From: Chloroflexota bacterium
GTDB taxonomy: Bacteria; Chloroflexota; Dehalococcoidia; Lucifugimonadales; Lucifugimonadaceae
Length of the DNA: 64,000 bases
Direction: 5' to 3'
Assembly (NCBI GenBank): GCA_018650845.1
Contig: JABIFF010000016.1
Coordinates: 150,571 to 214,570 of the forward strand
The position numbers and the translations under genes were made by a program. Shown in pieces: positions 32,998 to 42,755 of the stretch (positions are counted from its first letter, which is position 1; each line of letters opens with the position of its first letter). The notes under the pieces are model-generated. The model was given only the letters and a program-made list of their open reading frames with translations, searched no databases and was not told the origin of the DNA.

Positions 32998-33630
32998 ATG
33001 CAGCAAACTGCTGTTACGGCTCGAAGATCTGAAACTTTTTCCCTGCTGGGACCTGCTGAGCCCTCACTTCTCGAACGGCTAGTGCCTGCTGCGAACGCTT
33101 GGCACAAATCGGCAGCTGTAGTAATTGGCATCCTGCTGGTTTCTCTTCTCGCACAGGCTCGATTCTTTCTGCCTGATAATCCTGTACCGATCACTCTTCA
33201 AGGATTCGGCGTGCTCATGCTCGGTGGCGTGCTCGGCTGGCGTTTGGGACTTGTCTCAGCGTTCGGGTACTACCTAATCGGTATGGCTGGACTTCCGGTT
33301 TTTGCCAAGGGTGGTGAAGGCTGGGATTACGTTATTCATGGTGTGACGGGCGGTTACTTGCTCGGATTTATTTTGAGTGCCGGTGTGATTGGTTTCCTTT
33401 CGCAGCGCGGTTGGAATCGTGGTCGAAGTCTTTGGCCAATGATGATCGGCTCGCTTTTGATTTACGCTCCCGCAATGATCTGGTTGAGTGTGTTCGATTT
33501 CTCATGGCCTGCTGAAGGCAAGCTTCTTTCACAGGGCCTGTACCCATTCCTACCCGGTGACATTCTGAAACTTATGGCTGCGGCTGCAGTAACTGGCGGT
33601 TTGTGGCGACTTGCCGATAGCAAGCGGTAA
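32998..33630 (+). CDS. bioY: Biotin transporter BioY (ECF S-component)
   Basis: About 210 residues. ATG 32998 follows GGAGAG by four bases; ATG 32974 is an alternative. Six hydrophobic segments with the BioY pattern PVPITLQGFGVLMLGGVLGWRLG, then GLPVFAKGGEG and GGYLLGFIL. Imports biotin; in a full ECF system it pairs with EcfAAT, which are not in the window. The C-terminal FLPGDILKLMAAA is typical. Confidence 0.93.
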   Translation: MQQTAVTARRSETFSLLGPAEPSLLERLVPAANAWHKSAAVVIGILLVSLLAQARFFLPDNPVPITLQGFGVLMLGGVLGWRLGLVSAFGYYLIGMAGLPVFAKGGEGWDYVIHGVTGGYLLGFILSAGVIGFLSQRGWNRGRSLWPMMIGSLLIYAPAMIWLSVFDFSWPAEGKLLSQGLYPFLPGDILKLMAAAAVTGGLWRLADSKR

Positions 33631-33710
33631 CCCCGCTTTCTCCCCCCATTTATAGCTTTAGATCGCGCAAGTGATCACATTCTTTTAACTGAACGAACAG
33701 GATTATTACT

Positions 33711-35510
33711 GTGTACAAGGACACGAACTGTGGAGAGCCACGCGACACTTCAGTCGGTGAGCAGATTACCGTTGCTGGTTGGGTAAACCGACGGCGCGAC
33801 CACGGGAACCTGATTTTTATTGATCTGCGAGACCGAAGCGGTTTGCTGCAGATTGTTTTCAACCCTGAGTATGGCGAGACGGCTCATGATCTGGCTCAGA
33901 GTCTGAGATCTGAGTGGGTTGTGCAGGTCACGGGTAAGGTCGTAGCTCGACTTCCCGGTGCTGAAAACCCAGAACTGCCAACAGGTGCAGTCGAGCTTTC
34001 TGTGACCGATCTCGTGATTCTTAACCGTTCGATCACTCCACCGTTTGAAGTTTCAGACGATGTTGAAGTTGATGCCAACACTCGGTTGAAATACCGATTT
34101 ATGGACTTACGTCGACCTCGAATGCAGGAAATATTGAAGCTTCGTCACAAGGTTACTCACATCATGTGGGACCATCTGACTGAAGAGGGTTTCACTCAGG
34201 TTGAAACCCCAATCCTAATTAAGAGCACGCCTGAGGGAGCACGAGACTACGTCGTGCCAAGTCGTGTTCATCCGGGCGATTTCTATGCATTGCCGCAGTC
34301 GCCTCAGCAGTTGAAGCAGCTTCTGATGGTTTCTGGTGTGGAGCGTTATTTTCAGATCGCACGTTGCTTCCGTGACGAAGATTTGCGTGCTGACCGCCAA
34401 CCTGAGCACACACAGCTCGACTTCGAAATGTCGTTCGTCCATCAGGACGATGTTATGAAGGTGGTCGAAGATCTGTACACCCGCATCGTTAAAGAGGCGG
34501 CTCCAGATACAACAGCGAACGGGCCGTTTGTACGGCTGACCTATGCTGAAGCGATGGAGCGATTCGGAACTGATAAGCCTGACCTGCGTTTCGGAATGGA
34601 ATTAACGACTATTACCGAAACGGCAGCGACTTCGGACGCACGAGTGTTCCAAGCTGTGGCTTCTTCGGGCGGATCGATTCGTGGATTTGTAGCTCCGGGT
34701 TGTGGAAGCTACGGTCGACGACAGACCGATGATCTGACGGAATTCGCAAAGTCGAGCGGTGCGCAGGGTTTGGTGTTTATCGCACTCGACGAAAGCGCTC
34801 CTTCTATCGATGCGCTGGAAGACGAACACATCAAGTCGCCATTGAAGAAATTCTTATCGTTGGACGTCATCAAGAAGATGGCGACCGAGATGGGGGCTGC
34901 TCCAGGCGACTTGATGTTGATTGTTGCTGGTACCGACAAGCTGGTGAACACGGTTTTGGCGAACCTGCGTAACGAGATGGCCAAGCGGCTCGATATGCTC
35001 GACCCGAAGCGGCTCATCTTCTCGTGGGTGTACGACTTCCCGCTGTTCGATTGGGATGAAGAGCTTCAGAAATACGAACCTGCTCACCACGTGTTCTCGT
35101 CGCCTAAGGCTGAGCACATGGAATACCTCGATACCGATCCCGGCAAGGTGATTGGTACGTTGTGGGATTTGGTGTGTAACGGTTCTGAAATGGGTTCGGG
35201 AAGTATCCGAATTCACGATAAGGATCTTCAGACCAAATTGTTCAACATCATTGGTTACACCGAGGATCAGATCAGCGACCGGTTCGGCCAGCTGTTGACC
35301 GCATTCACCTATGGCGCACCGCCGCATGGTGGCATGGGGCTGGGTCTTGATCGCTTCGTTGCGATGCTTGCCGGTGAAGAGGCTATTCGAGAGGTTATTG
35401 CGTTCCCTAAGACGCAATCGGCATTCGACCCGCTGTTCGAGGCACCGTCGCGAATCGAAGACCAGCAGCTTGAAGATTTGCACATCCGTGTAGTGATGCC
35501 TAAAAGTTAG
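33711..35510 (+). CDS. aspS: Aspartyl-tRNA synthetase
   Basis: 599 residues from GTG 33711. N-terminal OB anticodon domain (TVAGWVNRRRDHGNLIFIDLRDRSG), class II motif 2 FRDEDLRADRQPEHTQLDFEMSF, the bacterial GAD insert, and motif 3 HGGMGLGLDRFVAMLAGEE. Charges tRNA-Asp. Class and length match the bacterial type. No T-box leader is evident upstream. It is not certain whether it also charges tRNA-Asn. Confidence 0.97.
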   Translation: MYKDTNCGEPRDTSVGEQITVAGWVNRRRDHGNLIFIDLRDRSGLLQIVFNPEYGETAHDLAQSLRSEWVVQVTGKVVARLPGAENPELPTGAVELSVTDLVILNRSITPPFEVSDDVEVDANTRLKYRFMDLRRPRMQEILKLRHKVTHIMWDHLTEEGFTQVETPILIKSTPEGARDYVVPSRVHPGDFYALPQSPQQLKQLLMVSGVERYFQIARCFRDEDLRADRQPEHTQLDFEMSFVHQDDVMKVVEDLYTRIVKEAAPDTTANGPFVRLTYAEAMERFGTDKPDLRFGMELTTITETAATSDARVFQAVASSGGSIRGFVAPGCGSYGRRQTDDLTEFAKSSGAQGLVFIALDESAPSIDALEDEHIKSPLKKFLSLDVIKKMATEMGAAPGDLMLIVAGTDKLVNTVLANLRNEMAKRLDMLDPKRLIFSWVYDFPLFDWDEELQKYEPAHHVFSSPKAEHMEYLDTDPGKVIGTLWDLVCNGSEMGSGSIRIHDKDLQTKLFNIIGYTEDQISDRFGQLLTAFTYGAPPHGGMGLGLDRFVAMLAGEEAIREVIAFPKTQSAFDPLFEAPSRIEDQQLEDLHIRVVMPKS

Positions 35511-35569
35511 TACCACGCATACGTGTAGAGCCTCTGAAATTTTAGGGGCCAGAAAACGCGACCCTGAGT

Positions 35570-35610
35570 TACAATTGATGGCAGTAGAGGAGCGCCTTGG
35601 GGCGCTCCTT
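35570..35610 (+). promoter_or_regulatory. Putative tig-clpPX promoter element and 5' hairpin
   Basis: TACAAT at 35570-35575 could be a -10 box (no clear -35). Transcripts starting near 35582 would begin with the stem AGGAGCGCC/GGCGCTCCT (35588-35609), loop TTGG. There is no T run, so it is more likely a 5' stabilising hairpin than a terminator. Confidence 0.35.
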
Positions 35611-35681
35611 ATCGTGCACGGAACCCTACAAGGGGCACGGGTGCGATCTAATCTAGCTAATTGATTGTTTCGGAGAACGCG

Positions 35682-37100
35682 TTGAAATTTACTCGCGACG
35701 ACGGTGAAGACCGTCAGGCTATTCTTCACATTGAAGTAGAAGATGATCGTGTGGAGAAGCATCTCCAGCGAGCGCACCAGAAGGTTGCTGCGCGTATTAA
35801 CATCCCCGGATTCCGCAAGGGCAAGGCCCCTCGGAATATCGTTGAGCAGTTTGTAGGTCGAGACTACTTGCTCGAAGAGGCGATGGAATCACTGGTTCCT
35901 GAGGCAGTTGGTGTTGCAATTGAAGAGTCGGACATTCCTTCGACTCACACACCACCGCGTGTGAACGTTACTGAGCGTGACCCGATCGTAAAGATCGATG
36001 CGACAGTGGCACTTCCACCCGTAGCCACACTTGGTGACTACAAGAAACTTAAGTTCGACGACGAACTTGAAGTGGTGACTGAAGATCAGATCGAAGAGCA
36101 GATAACCCAGATTCAGGAATCTCAGGCAACCTGGGAACCTGTGAAGCGGGCTGCGAAGCTCGGCGATATGTTGGTTATTACTTCTAAGGGTCTTGTCGAG
36201 GGCAAAGAGTTCGCAAATGTTGATGGCGGCGAGTTCCTCGCTGAAGCCGGAAGCATGAACCCTGTTCCTGGCTTCTCTGAACAGCTGAAGGGTATGAAAG
36301 AGGGCGGTTCGAAGGAATTCGATATCGAGATCCCTGCCGACTACCCGAACGAAGAGTTCGCTGGTAAAACTGCGAATTTCAACGTGGAAGTTGCGGAAGT
36401 GAAGAAGAAGGAACTGCCAAAACTGACAGACGCATTGGCAGCTTCACTAGGTGAAGATTTCAAGACAGTCGCGGAATTACGGACTCGAATTAGCGATAAT
36501 CTCGAAGCGCAAGCCACTGATGGTTTGCGAAGATCGTTAGAAGAAAAGATTGTTGATGCGTTGGTTGAAGGGGCTGAATTCGAAGTCTCACCAATGATCA
36601 TCGAACACGAGGCAGAACACGTATTAGAAGATCAACAGCGACAGCTGGCTCAGTACAACATCGATTTCGAGCAGTACATGCAGGGAATCGGTAAGTCGAC
36701 TGAGGATATTGTTGCTGAGGCGAAGGATTCGGCTGAGCTACGACTCAAGCGCATGCTTGTGATCGATACTCTGGCTGAGGATACCGGTGCTTCGGTAACT
36801 GACGATGAAGTTGCTGCTGAGATTGCTCTGATGCAGGAGACACCTCAGTACCAAAATGAAAACCTAGATACTGACGAGGCACGTGATGCGGTTCAGAGGA
36901 TTCTGCGCCGACGCACCGCTATCGATCAGGTTATTGATGTAACTCACAAGCCAAAGGCTGCTAAGGCCAAGGCTAAGAAATCTACAACAGCTAAGAAAAA
37001 ACCTGCTGCCAAGGCGAAAGCCAAGCCAGCAGCTAAGAAAAAACCGGCCAGCTCTGCGAAAGCCAAAAGCTCGAGCAAAGCCGCCAAGAGCGAAAAGTAA
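35682..37100 (+). CDS. tig: Trigger factor
   Basis: 472 residues from TTG 35682, which follows GGAGAACGCG; TTG 35661 is an alternative. Ribosome-binding domain with [16 protein letters not shown] (ribosome signature), FKBP-type PPIase domain ([29 protein letters not shown]), then the helical C-domain. A tail of about 50 residues made almost only of Lys, Ala and Ser is unusual. Tig-clpP-clpX is a common order. Confidence 0.96.
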   Translation: MKFTRDDGEDRQAILHIEVEDDRVEKHLQRAHQKVAARINIPGFRKGKAPRNIVEQFVGRDYLLEEAMESLVPEAVGVAIEESDIPSTHTPPRVNVTERDPIVKIDATVALPPVATLGDYKKLKFDDELEVVTEDQIEEQITQIQESQATWEPVKRAAKLGDMLVITSKGLVEGKEFANVDGGEFLAEAGSMNPVPGFSEQLKGMKEGGSKEFDIEIPADYPNEEFAGKTANFNVEVAEVKKKELPKLTDALAASLGEDFKTVAELRTRISDNLEAQATDGLRRSLEEKIVDALVEGAEFEVSPMIIEHEAEHVLEDQQRQLAQYNIDFEQYMQGIGKSTEDIVAEAKDSAELRLKRMLVIDTLAEDTGASVTDDEVAAEIALMQETPQYQNENLDTDEARDAVQRILRRRTAIDQVIDVTHKPKAAKAKAKKSTTAKKKPAAKAKAKPAAKKKPASSAKAKSSSKAAKSEK

Positions 37101-37113
37101 CCTCTGGGGGCAA

Positions 37114-37800
37114 ATGAATATGACATCAGGACTAATCACACCAAACGACTTCGGATCAGGTACTTCTCCTCAAGGCAAGAACAGCCCAATGCTGAACTTG
37201 CCTGAGAGTGTCGTTCCTATGGTCATCGAGACGGGCGCCCGTGGCGAACGTGCTTACGACATCTACTCTTTGCTCCTTAAGGAACGCATCGTGTTCTTGG
37301 GAACGCCTATCAATGCTCAGGTGGCTAACCTGATCGTTGCTCAGTTGCTGTTCCTGGCTCGAGAAGATCCTGAAAAGGACATCAACCTGTACATCAACTC
37401 ACCGGGTGGTGAGGTGTACTCAGGTATGGCCATCTACGACACGATGCAGTTCGTTCCTTGTGACGTTGCAACGTTCTCGGTTGGTCTTTGCGCAAGCATG
37501 GGTACTGTTCTGCTTACTGCAGGAGCTGCAGGCAAGCGTTACTCGATGCCGAACTCAACGATTCACATGCACCAGCCTTTGAGTGGTACTCAGGGTCAGG
37601 CATCGGATATTGAGATTCACGCTCGAGAGACTTTGCGTATTCAGGACCGACTGCGTCAGATCATCGCTGACCATACGGGTCAGTCTTATGAGCGCATCGC
37701 ACGAGACTCTGACCGAGATTTCTGGTTGAATGCAGAGCAGGCAGCTGAGTATGGACTCATCGACGAAGTGCTCAAGCCTGAGTCTCAACCAGCTGAATAG
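37114..37800 (+). CDS. clpP: ATP-dependent Clp protease proteolytic subunit
   Basis: 228 residues. Catalytic Ser128 in GLCASMG, His153 in IHMHQP and Asp202 in DRDFW form the triad. [19 protein letters not shown] is the conserved oligomerisation and substrate segment. The N-terminal 25-30 residues are a poorly conserved propeptide. Lies 13 bases after tig and about 57 before clpX. Confidence 0.98.
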   Translation: MNMTSGLITPNDFGSGTSPQGKNSPMLNLPESVVPMVIETGARGERAYDIYSLLLKERIVFLGTPINAQVANLIVAQLLFLAREDPEKDINLYINSPGGEVYSGMAIYDTMQFVPCDVATFSVGLCASMGTVLLTAGAAGKRYSMPNSTIHMHQPLSGTQGQASDIEIHARETLRIQDRLRQIIADHTGQSYERIARDSDRDFWLNAEQAAEYGLIDEVLKPESQPAE

Positions 37801-37857
37801 AGCCTTTTAGGTCATTCAGATAATCGGTAAATTCGTAGCAAGTTAGGCATTCAACAT

Positions 37858-39165
37858 ATGACGACTGATCAGACAAACGGCGGTGGCGGCGACGGTACAA
37901 CTACCGGAGAAGCCTATTCGTGTTCGTTCTGCGGGAAGCCTCAGGAAAGCGTTCGACGCTTGATCGCTGGGCCTTCGAAGATTTTCATCTGCAACGAATG
38001 TGTTGGCAGGTGTCAGCAGATCATTGCCGATGATCAGCCTATTGTGAAGCCTCACCAGAAGCCTACAACTCCTCGTGACATGTTCGAGATGCTCAATGAG
38101 TACGTCATCGGACAGGAACGTGCGAAGCGGGTTATCTCGGTTGGTGTATACAACCACTACAAGCGTATTTGGTTTGGTACTGAAGACCCCGATGTGGAGC
38201 TTCAGAAGACCAACGTGATGCTGGTTGGCCCTACGGGTTGTGGTAAGACTCACCTCGCTCAGACTCTTGCTCGAATTTTGGATGTTCCGTTCGCTATCAC
38301 CGATGCTACTTCGCTTACTGAAGCTGGTTACGTTGGTGAGGACGTTGAGAACATTCTGCTGCGCCTGATTCAGGATGCAGAGTTCGATATTGCACGGGCT
38401 GAACAGGGCATTATCTACATCGACGAAATCGACAAGATCGCTCGAAAGTCGGCTAACCCATCGATTACCCGTGATGTATCGGGTGAGGGTGTGCAGCAGG
38501 CTTTGCTTAAGATTCTTGAAGGTGCTGTTGTGAACGTTCCGCCTCAAGGTGGACGAAAGCACCCGCACCAGGAATTCTTGCAGATCGATACATCGAACAT
38601 CATGTTTATTCTTGGTGGCGCGTTTGATGGTCTCGGCGAGATCATTCAGGGTCGTCAGACCAAGGATGCTACATCGATCGGTTTCAATTCAACTGGCAAG
38701 CCTCGTGAAGAGGAATTGGCTGACTTTACTGCAGTTGAGCCGGGCGACTTGCTCCACTTCGGATTCATCCCAGAATTCATTGGTCGAGTTCCGTTGGTTG
38801 TGGGTCTTTCCGATCTCGACCACGATGAGCTGATTCAGGTTCTTACCGAGCCTAAGAATGCTCTGGTTCGTCAGTACGAGGCATTGTTCAAGATGGACGG
38901 TGTTGAGCTTGAGTTCGAAAAGGAAGCGCTAGATGCAACAGCGAAGCTCTCTCGTGAGCGCAGGGCTGGTGCACGTGGCTTGCGTTCGATCGTTGAAGAG
39001 CTTTTGGTTGATGTGATGTACGAGCTGCCTTCAATGGAAGGTGTTGCAAAGTGCATCATCAGCGAGGCGACAGTTCTCGATAATGCGTGGCCGCAGCTGT
39101 TCGATGAAGAAGGTAAGCGCATGGACGGTGACTTGCCTGAGACCAAGCACAGGATTGCTGCTTAG
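37858..39165 (+). CDS. clpX: ATP-dependent Clp protease ATPase subunit ClpX
   Basis: 435 residues. The zinc-binding domain has Cys22, Cys25, Cys45 and Cys48; Walker A is GPTGCGKTH, Walker [11 protein letters not shown]. The ClpP-contact loop and pore loop (GYVGEDVE) are intact. Unfolds substrates for ClpP. A strong terminator follows, ending the tig-clpP-clpX unit. Confidence 0.98.
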   Translation: MTTDQTNGGGGDGTTTGEAYSCSFCGKPQESVRRLIAGPSKIFICNECVGRCQQIIADDQPIVKPHQKPTTPRDMFEMLNEYVIGQERAKRVISVGVYNHYKRIWFGTEDPDVELQKTNVMLVGPTGCGKTHLAQTLARILDVPFAITDATSLTEAGYVGEDVENILLRLIQDAEFDIARAEQGIIYIDEIDKIARKSANPSITRDVSGEGVQQALLKILEGAVVNVPPQGGRKHPHQEFLQIDTSNIMFILGGAFDGLGEIIQGRQTKDATSIGFNSTGKPREEELADFTAVEPGDLLHFGFIPEFIGRVPLVVGLSDLDHDELIQVLTEPKNALVRQYEALFKMDGVELEFEKEALDATAKLSRERRAGARGLRSIVEELLVDVMYELPSMEGVAKCIISEATVLDNAWPQLFDEEGKRMDGDLPETKHRIAA

Positions 39166-39195
39166 GTAGCTAGCTTGGTTTACATAGTGAATTAG

Positions 39196-39227
39196 AAAAG
39201 CCCCCGGCATTGCGCCGGGGGCTTTTT
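39196..39227 (+). terminator. Intrinsic terminator after clpX
   Basis: AAAAGCCCCCGGC and GCCGGGGGCTTTTT with loop ATTGC; stop of clpX is 30 bases upstream. A lone half copy of the family 3 repeat (CTCCTCGCAATGACAG) lies shortly after it, around 39255. Confidence 0.92.
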
Positions 39228-39401
39228 GTTTTGTGCCCGTTCGGTAGATGCAGCTCCTCGCAATGACAGTAGCCTGATGTTCAATGATGAAGGGAGCCGG
39301 TTCAGAGTGATCGTAGTTTTTGCATGCAAATGTGGGTTGTTATATGTTGACGCTGATCTTGGTGCGTAGCGATTGAGATTGGTAAGTTGGAGGCGACGAT
39401 C

Positions 39402-39599
39402 ATGCTCGGTGGTGGACCTCAGCCCGTAAATATTCCTGATGATCAGGGGAGTCGACCGCCTGTACGCGGTCCTGAAGATGAAGAAAGTCGCTGGCGACAA
39501 ATTCGTAAGAAGATCTATCTTTGGGGTGGAATTACCCTTCTAGTAGTTCTGGCGATATTTTTCTTTATGTCGGCAGTTGGTAGCGGCCAGTACTCGTAA
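39402..39599 (+). CDS. Small membrane protein with RGPED motif, first of a pair
   Basis: 65 residues from ATG 39402, eight bases after GGAGG (39389-39393). Cytoplasmic N-terminus with GSRPPVRGPEDEESRW, then one hydrophobic segment at about 42-60 (WGGITLLVVLAIFFF). Followed after eight bases by a second gene with the same PPxRGPED segment and layout, so the two look like a tandem duplication. Family not recognised. Confidence 0.6.
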   Translation: MLGGGPQPVNIPDDQGSRPPVRGPEDEESRWRQIRKKIYLWGGITLLVVLAIFFFMSAVGSGQYS

Positions 39600-39607
39600 G
39601 GACTTTT

Positions 39608-39892
39608 ATGACAGGTAGTGGCGAGCAACCCACTTCACTTCCTAAACATCAGCATTCTGAACCTCCGATTCGTGGTCCTGAAGACCCGCACGGTGATGGT
39701 CGAATGTTTATGGAGATCTTGATCAAGTGGGGTGCGATAGCGATTGTCGCGTTTTTCTTGATTCTTGCGTTTGGGATGATTCTCAATTGCGAGACCGAAC
39801 CTAGTCAACGTCAGCAGCGCGCAACTGCGGAGGCCGCGGCAGAGACAAGAGAAGCGGTTAAGCAGCGAGTCAATCCTAGGGACTCTGATTAG
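39608..39892 (+). CDS. Small membrane protein with RGPED motif, second of a pair
   Basis: 94 residues after an AAGGA ribosome site. N-terminal SEPPIRGPEDPHGDGRM, a single hydrophobic segment at about 41-60 (WGAIAIVAFFLILAFGM), then a charged, Gln/Arg-rich helical tail. Related in plan and motif to the preceding gene. A membrane-anchored small protein of unknown role. Confidence 0.6.
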   Translation: MTGSGEQPTSLPKHQHSEPPIRGPEDPHGDGRMFMEILIKWGAIAIVAFFLILAFGMILNCETEPSQRQQRATAEAAAETREAVKQRVNPRDSD

Positions 39893-39905
39893 CTAGCGCT
39901 TGTCT

Positions 39906-40085
39906 TGTCATTGCGAGAAGTCCGTTAGGACGACGTGGCAATCAGTCGGCTGTGTCGCCAATGATCATTCTGTGCCAGGACTTGCTTAGTCGATATCGAT
40001 ACGTTCGCTATTGGCTGTCTGCGATATTCCAAATTGCGTTGCGCTCGACGTTGATTGCCACGTCGTCGAACTCCTCGCAATGACA
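39906..40085. repeat. MITE-like inverted pair of family 3 repeats
   Basis: Left arm 39906-39945 starts TGTCATTGCGAGAAG and ends GACGTGGCAATCA; right arm 40051-40085 is its near reverse complement (TGATTGCCACGTC ... CTCGCAATGACAG). About 105 bases separate them and hold no ORF. A half copy lies near 39255. Transposase-less palindromic elements of this sequence type occur in various bacteria. Confidence 0.7.
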
Positions 40086-40086
40086 G

Positions 40087-40905
40087 CTATCGAGAGTTGG
40101 CGACTGCGGCTTCGACTTCGGCTGTGAGATCGGTTATTTCGCCTGAGCCAGCGGGGTCGATTCGACCCTGAGCTACAGCTTTGAGCGTTTCGATTAAGAG
40201 TGGGCGTTCTCGAAGTAGCCCTGCTTCACGGATTGCTTTGAAGAGGGGGAGGTCTTCGCCGGAGTCTTCTTTTAATTTTGTGCGATCGGCGTTAGAGACT
40301 TCGTTCCAATGTGGCGTGAAGTCTTCGCCCTTGACCGAGAATGTGGTCGTTGCCAGAACCGGGCCTTCGTCGACCTCTTCAGTCGATACATGAATCATTG
40401 CACCAGTCTCGTCGAGATCTTCGGTGATGACGTCCCAGACTGCTTGCTGCCACATGCCGATAGTTCCGCCGGGGAGGGCAGGGTGAAGATTCAGTGTGAG
40501 GTACTCAGAGCAGAGCAGCGGAGCAATGAGCATGTAACCCGCGTGTACGGCGATATCTGCGCTGTGTGGGCGGAGTAGCTCGATTGCTGCTTGATCGAAT
40601 GCTTCTCTAAGCTCGGCCCAGGGCTTGTTGTCATGAGAACGTCTGAAATCTCTCGACGAAAGAGTTACCAACGGGATTCCGCGTGATTCGACGAGATTAA
40701 GAAATCGGTCGGTACGCTTTGTTTGGCCTTTGACTCTATTTACGAAAACAAATGCCAGTTCAGCGGCAAGATCGCCAGAGTCGATCGCTTTGAGTGCAGA
40801 TTCGAGTAGCCCGTATGAGCCTTCGCCTCGGCCGGTGGTGAACCACCCGATCTTGAGCGGCTTTGCGCTGGCTGAGGAGGCATTTGAGGAAGCGGGCAAG
40901 GTCAC
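40087..40905 (-). CDS. Formyltransferase-family protein (PurN-like)
   Basis: 272 residues. The GART-type fold is indicated by KIGWFTTGRGEGSYG at the start, AFVFVNR, the catalytic NLHPALPGG (Asn, His) and ETGAMIHVSTEEVDEGPVL (Asp region). PurN itself is about 200 residues, so the extra length suggests either extended loops or another formyltransferase. It is the last gene of the minus-strand run starting at dprA, 3 bases after xseB. Confidence 0.75.
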   Translation of the reverse strand: MTLPASSNASSASAKPLKIGWFTTGRGEGSYGLLESALKAIDSGDLAAELAFVFVNRVKGQTKRTDRFLNLVESRGIPLVTLSSRDFRRSHDNKPWAELREAFDQAAIELLRPHSADIAVHAGYMLIAPLLCSEYLTLNLHPALPGGTIGMWQQAVWDVITEDLDETGAMIHVSTEEVDEGPVLATTTFSVKGEDFTPHWNEVSNADRTKLKEDSGEDLPLFKAIREAGLLRERPLLIETLKAVAQGRIDPAGSGEITDLTAEVEAAVANSR

Positions 40906-40908
40906 TGG

Positions 40909-41175
40909 TTAGGCGTCCTCGTCGTCGGCGTCATCTTCAGAGTTGGGAACGAGATTCATCTGCTCGGCGAAATTTGCCTGAAGGCGTGTAATTTTTAGCT
41001 CTGATGAAGAGAGAATCTCGTTGCACTTGCTAGCCAGTTTCATGCCTGATTCGAAGAGCTTTGTAGCTTCATCGAGAGACAGGCCGCCGGTTTCGAGCTT
41101 GCGCACGACTTCTTCGAGTTCAGAGAATGAATTTTCGAAGGATTTGGCTGCGGGCTTTTTGGTAGATTCGGTCAT
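40909..41175 (-). CDS. xseB: Exodeoxyribonuclease VII small subunit
   Basis: 88 residues. The helical pattern FENSFSELEEVVRKLETGGLSLDEATKLFESGMKLASKCNEIL is the XseB signature. It pairs with XseA (77 bases upstream) to digest single-stranded DNA. The C-terminus is an acidic extension. Confidence 0.93.
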   Translation of the reverse strand: MTESTKKPAAKSFENSFSELEEVVRKLETGGLSLDEATKLFESGMKLASKCNEILSSSELKITRLQANFAEQMNLVPNSEDDADDEDA

Positions 41176-41252
41176 GCTGGTTCCGTTGTGGATTTGATGA
41201 GAATTATTGTAGCTGCTGAGTGGTTCACTGAATAACTGGCTTACGTGATTGA

Positions 41253-42500
41253 TTACGTTTTGGAGGCATCGTTGCTTGCGTCAACATCGTCGACGGTAGT
41301 TTCGACCGAGCCATCGGCAAATGTCACGCCTAGCTTGTCGCCGGTCGAGAACTGCGATGCACTGGTAGCTGCACTTCCGTCTGCGAGGCGAGTGATGGTG
41401 TAGCCACGCCCGAGTATCTTGGCTGGGCCGAGGGCGTTGAGAGATGCTTCGACTGTTTGCAGCCGGAGCTTGGAAGATTCGACCATGCGCTGGCCAGCGA
41501 GGCGTGCTCGAGCAAGTAGATCGTCGATTCGTTGTCGAGGTAGTGCGGTATCGGGAACTCGTAGGTTCATGCGATCAACGGCCATTTCGAATTGAGATCG
41601 TGAGTCTCGGACGTTGCGGCTTATGAGATCGTCGATTCGAGCTGCGAATCCCGCGACGTACCCGCCTAGGTCACGAACATCAGGCGCAACGATTTCTGCG
41701 GCTGCTGACGGTGTTGGTGCTCGTCGGTCGGCAACGTAGTCGGCGATGGTGGTATCGGTTTCGTGTCCGATGGCGCTGATGACCGGGACGTTGCTGGCAA
41801 ATATTGCCCGAGCGACAATTTCTTCGTTGAACGACCAGAGGTCTTCGAGCGATCCTCCGCCTCGGGCGACGATAGCGACGTCGATATCGTCCATGGCGTT
41901 GAGAGCTTGGAACGCTTTTATGATTTCAGGTGCTGCTTTTTCGCCCTGTACCGATGTTGGAATGAGAACTACTTCAGCGAGTGGATATCGTCGAGTGAGG
42001 ACGTTCAAAATATCTTGAATGACTGCCCCTGTTGGAGAAGTTATCACTGCGATTTTGGCTGGCATTTCAGGCAGCGGTCGTTTGCGGTCGAGTTCGAATA
42101 GTCCTTCGGCTTCGAGCCGCTTTCGCATCTCTTCGTAGGCTTGCTGAAGCGCGCCGACGCCATCGGGTTCTACTTGATCGACGTAGTACTGGAGATCACC
42201 ACGGGCTGTGTAGATCGAAATTCTGCCGTGGCAGATTACTTGTGTGCCGTCGGCGAGGAATTGCCCGCCACGTCCTGATCGGAACATGACCGATCGGAGA
42301 ACTGATTGTTCGTCTCTAAGAGCGAAGTAGTGATGGCCCGACGATGGGTTTCGGTATCCGGATACTTCGCCTACGACGGTTAGATCGGCTAGGCGTGGGT
42401 CGGATTCGAGGCTTGCCTTTAGATAGTCAGCAACGGCACTGACTGTGTAGGCCGTTTGCGGTGCTGAATCGTCTCGGTTGGAATCGTTGTATCCGGTCAT
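41253..42500 (-). CDS. xseA: Exodeoxyribonuclease VII large subunit
   Basis: 415 residues. N-terminal OB domain (LTVVGEVSGYRNPSSGHHYFALRD), catalytic domain with IAVITSPTGAVIQDI, and the D-x-x-x-x-RGGGS segment IDVAIVARGGGSLEDLWSFN, typical of XseA, followed by ISAIGHETDTTIADYVADRRAPTPSAAAE. Works with XseB. Confidence 0.97.
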   Translation of the reverse strand: MTGYNDSNRDDSAPQTAYTVSAVADYLKASLESDPRLADLTVVGEVSGYRNPSSGHHYFALRDEQSVLRSVMFRSGRGGQFLADGTQVICHGRISIYTARGDLQYYVDQVEPDGVGALQQAYEEMRKRLEAEGLFELDRKRPLPEMPAKIAVITSPTGAVIQDILNVLTRRYPLAEVVLIPTSVQGEKAAPEIIKAFQALNAMDDIDVAIVARGGGSLEDLWSFNEEIVARAIFASNVPVISAIGHETDTTIADYVADRRAPTPSAAAEIVAPDVRDLGGYVAGFAARIDDLISRNVRDSRSQFEMAVDRMNLRVPDTALPRQRIDDLLARARLAGQRMVESSKLRLQTVEASLNALGPAKILGRGYTITRLADGSAATSASQFSTGDKLGVTFADGSVETTVDDVDASNDASKT

Positions 42501-42586
42501 CAGAGCATTTTTTCACACACGGGCTGTAGGTACTAGCGCGGGCGGCAGGATTCTGGGGTGAGTCTTGCTAAATATGACTTCCCGAC

Positions 42587-42724
42587 CGTAGCAACGCGAA
42601 GTGGAGGGATCTCGGTGGCAAGAAGTTACTTGCTGGCAAGATTTCTCAACCCAAGTGTGTGGCTGAGGAGAAATTGTGGCGCTGGAGATCCCTCGGCTCC
42701 GAAGACTTCGCTCGGGAAGTCGGA
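42587..42724. repeat. Inverted pair of family 2 repeat units
   Basis: A full unit at 42684-42724 (GATCCCTCGGCTCCG, GACTTCGCTCGGGAAGTC) faces a reversed partial unit at about 42587-42616 (GCGAAGTGGAGGGATCTCGG). They fill much of the 255-base gap between xseA and efp. Confidence 0.65.
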
Positions 42725-42755
42725 TGCTTCCTGATCACAAATTACGAGGCGGTGC

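Noticed and set aside
33631-33710. T-box or riboswitch before aspS
   Set aside because: Only 80 bases, no T-box sequence, no terminator hairpin.
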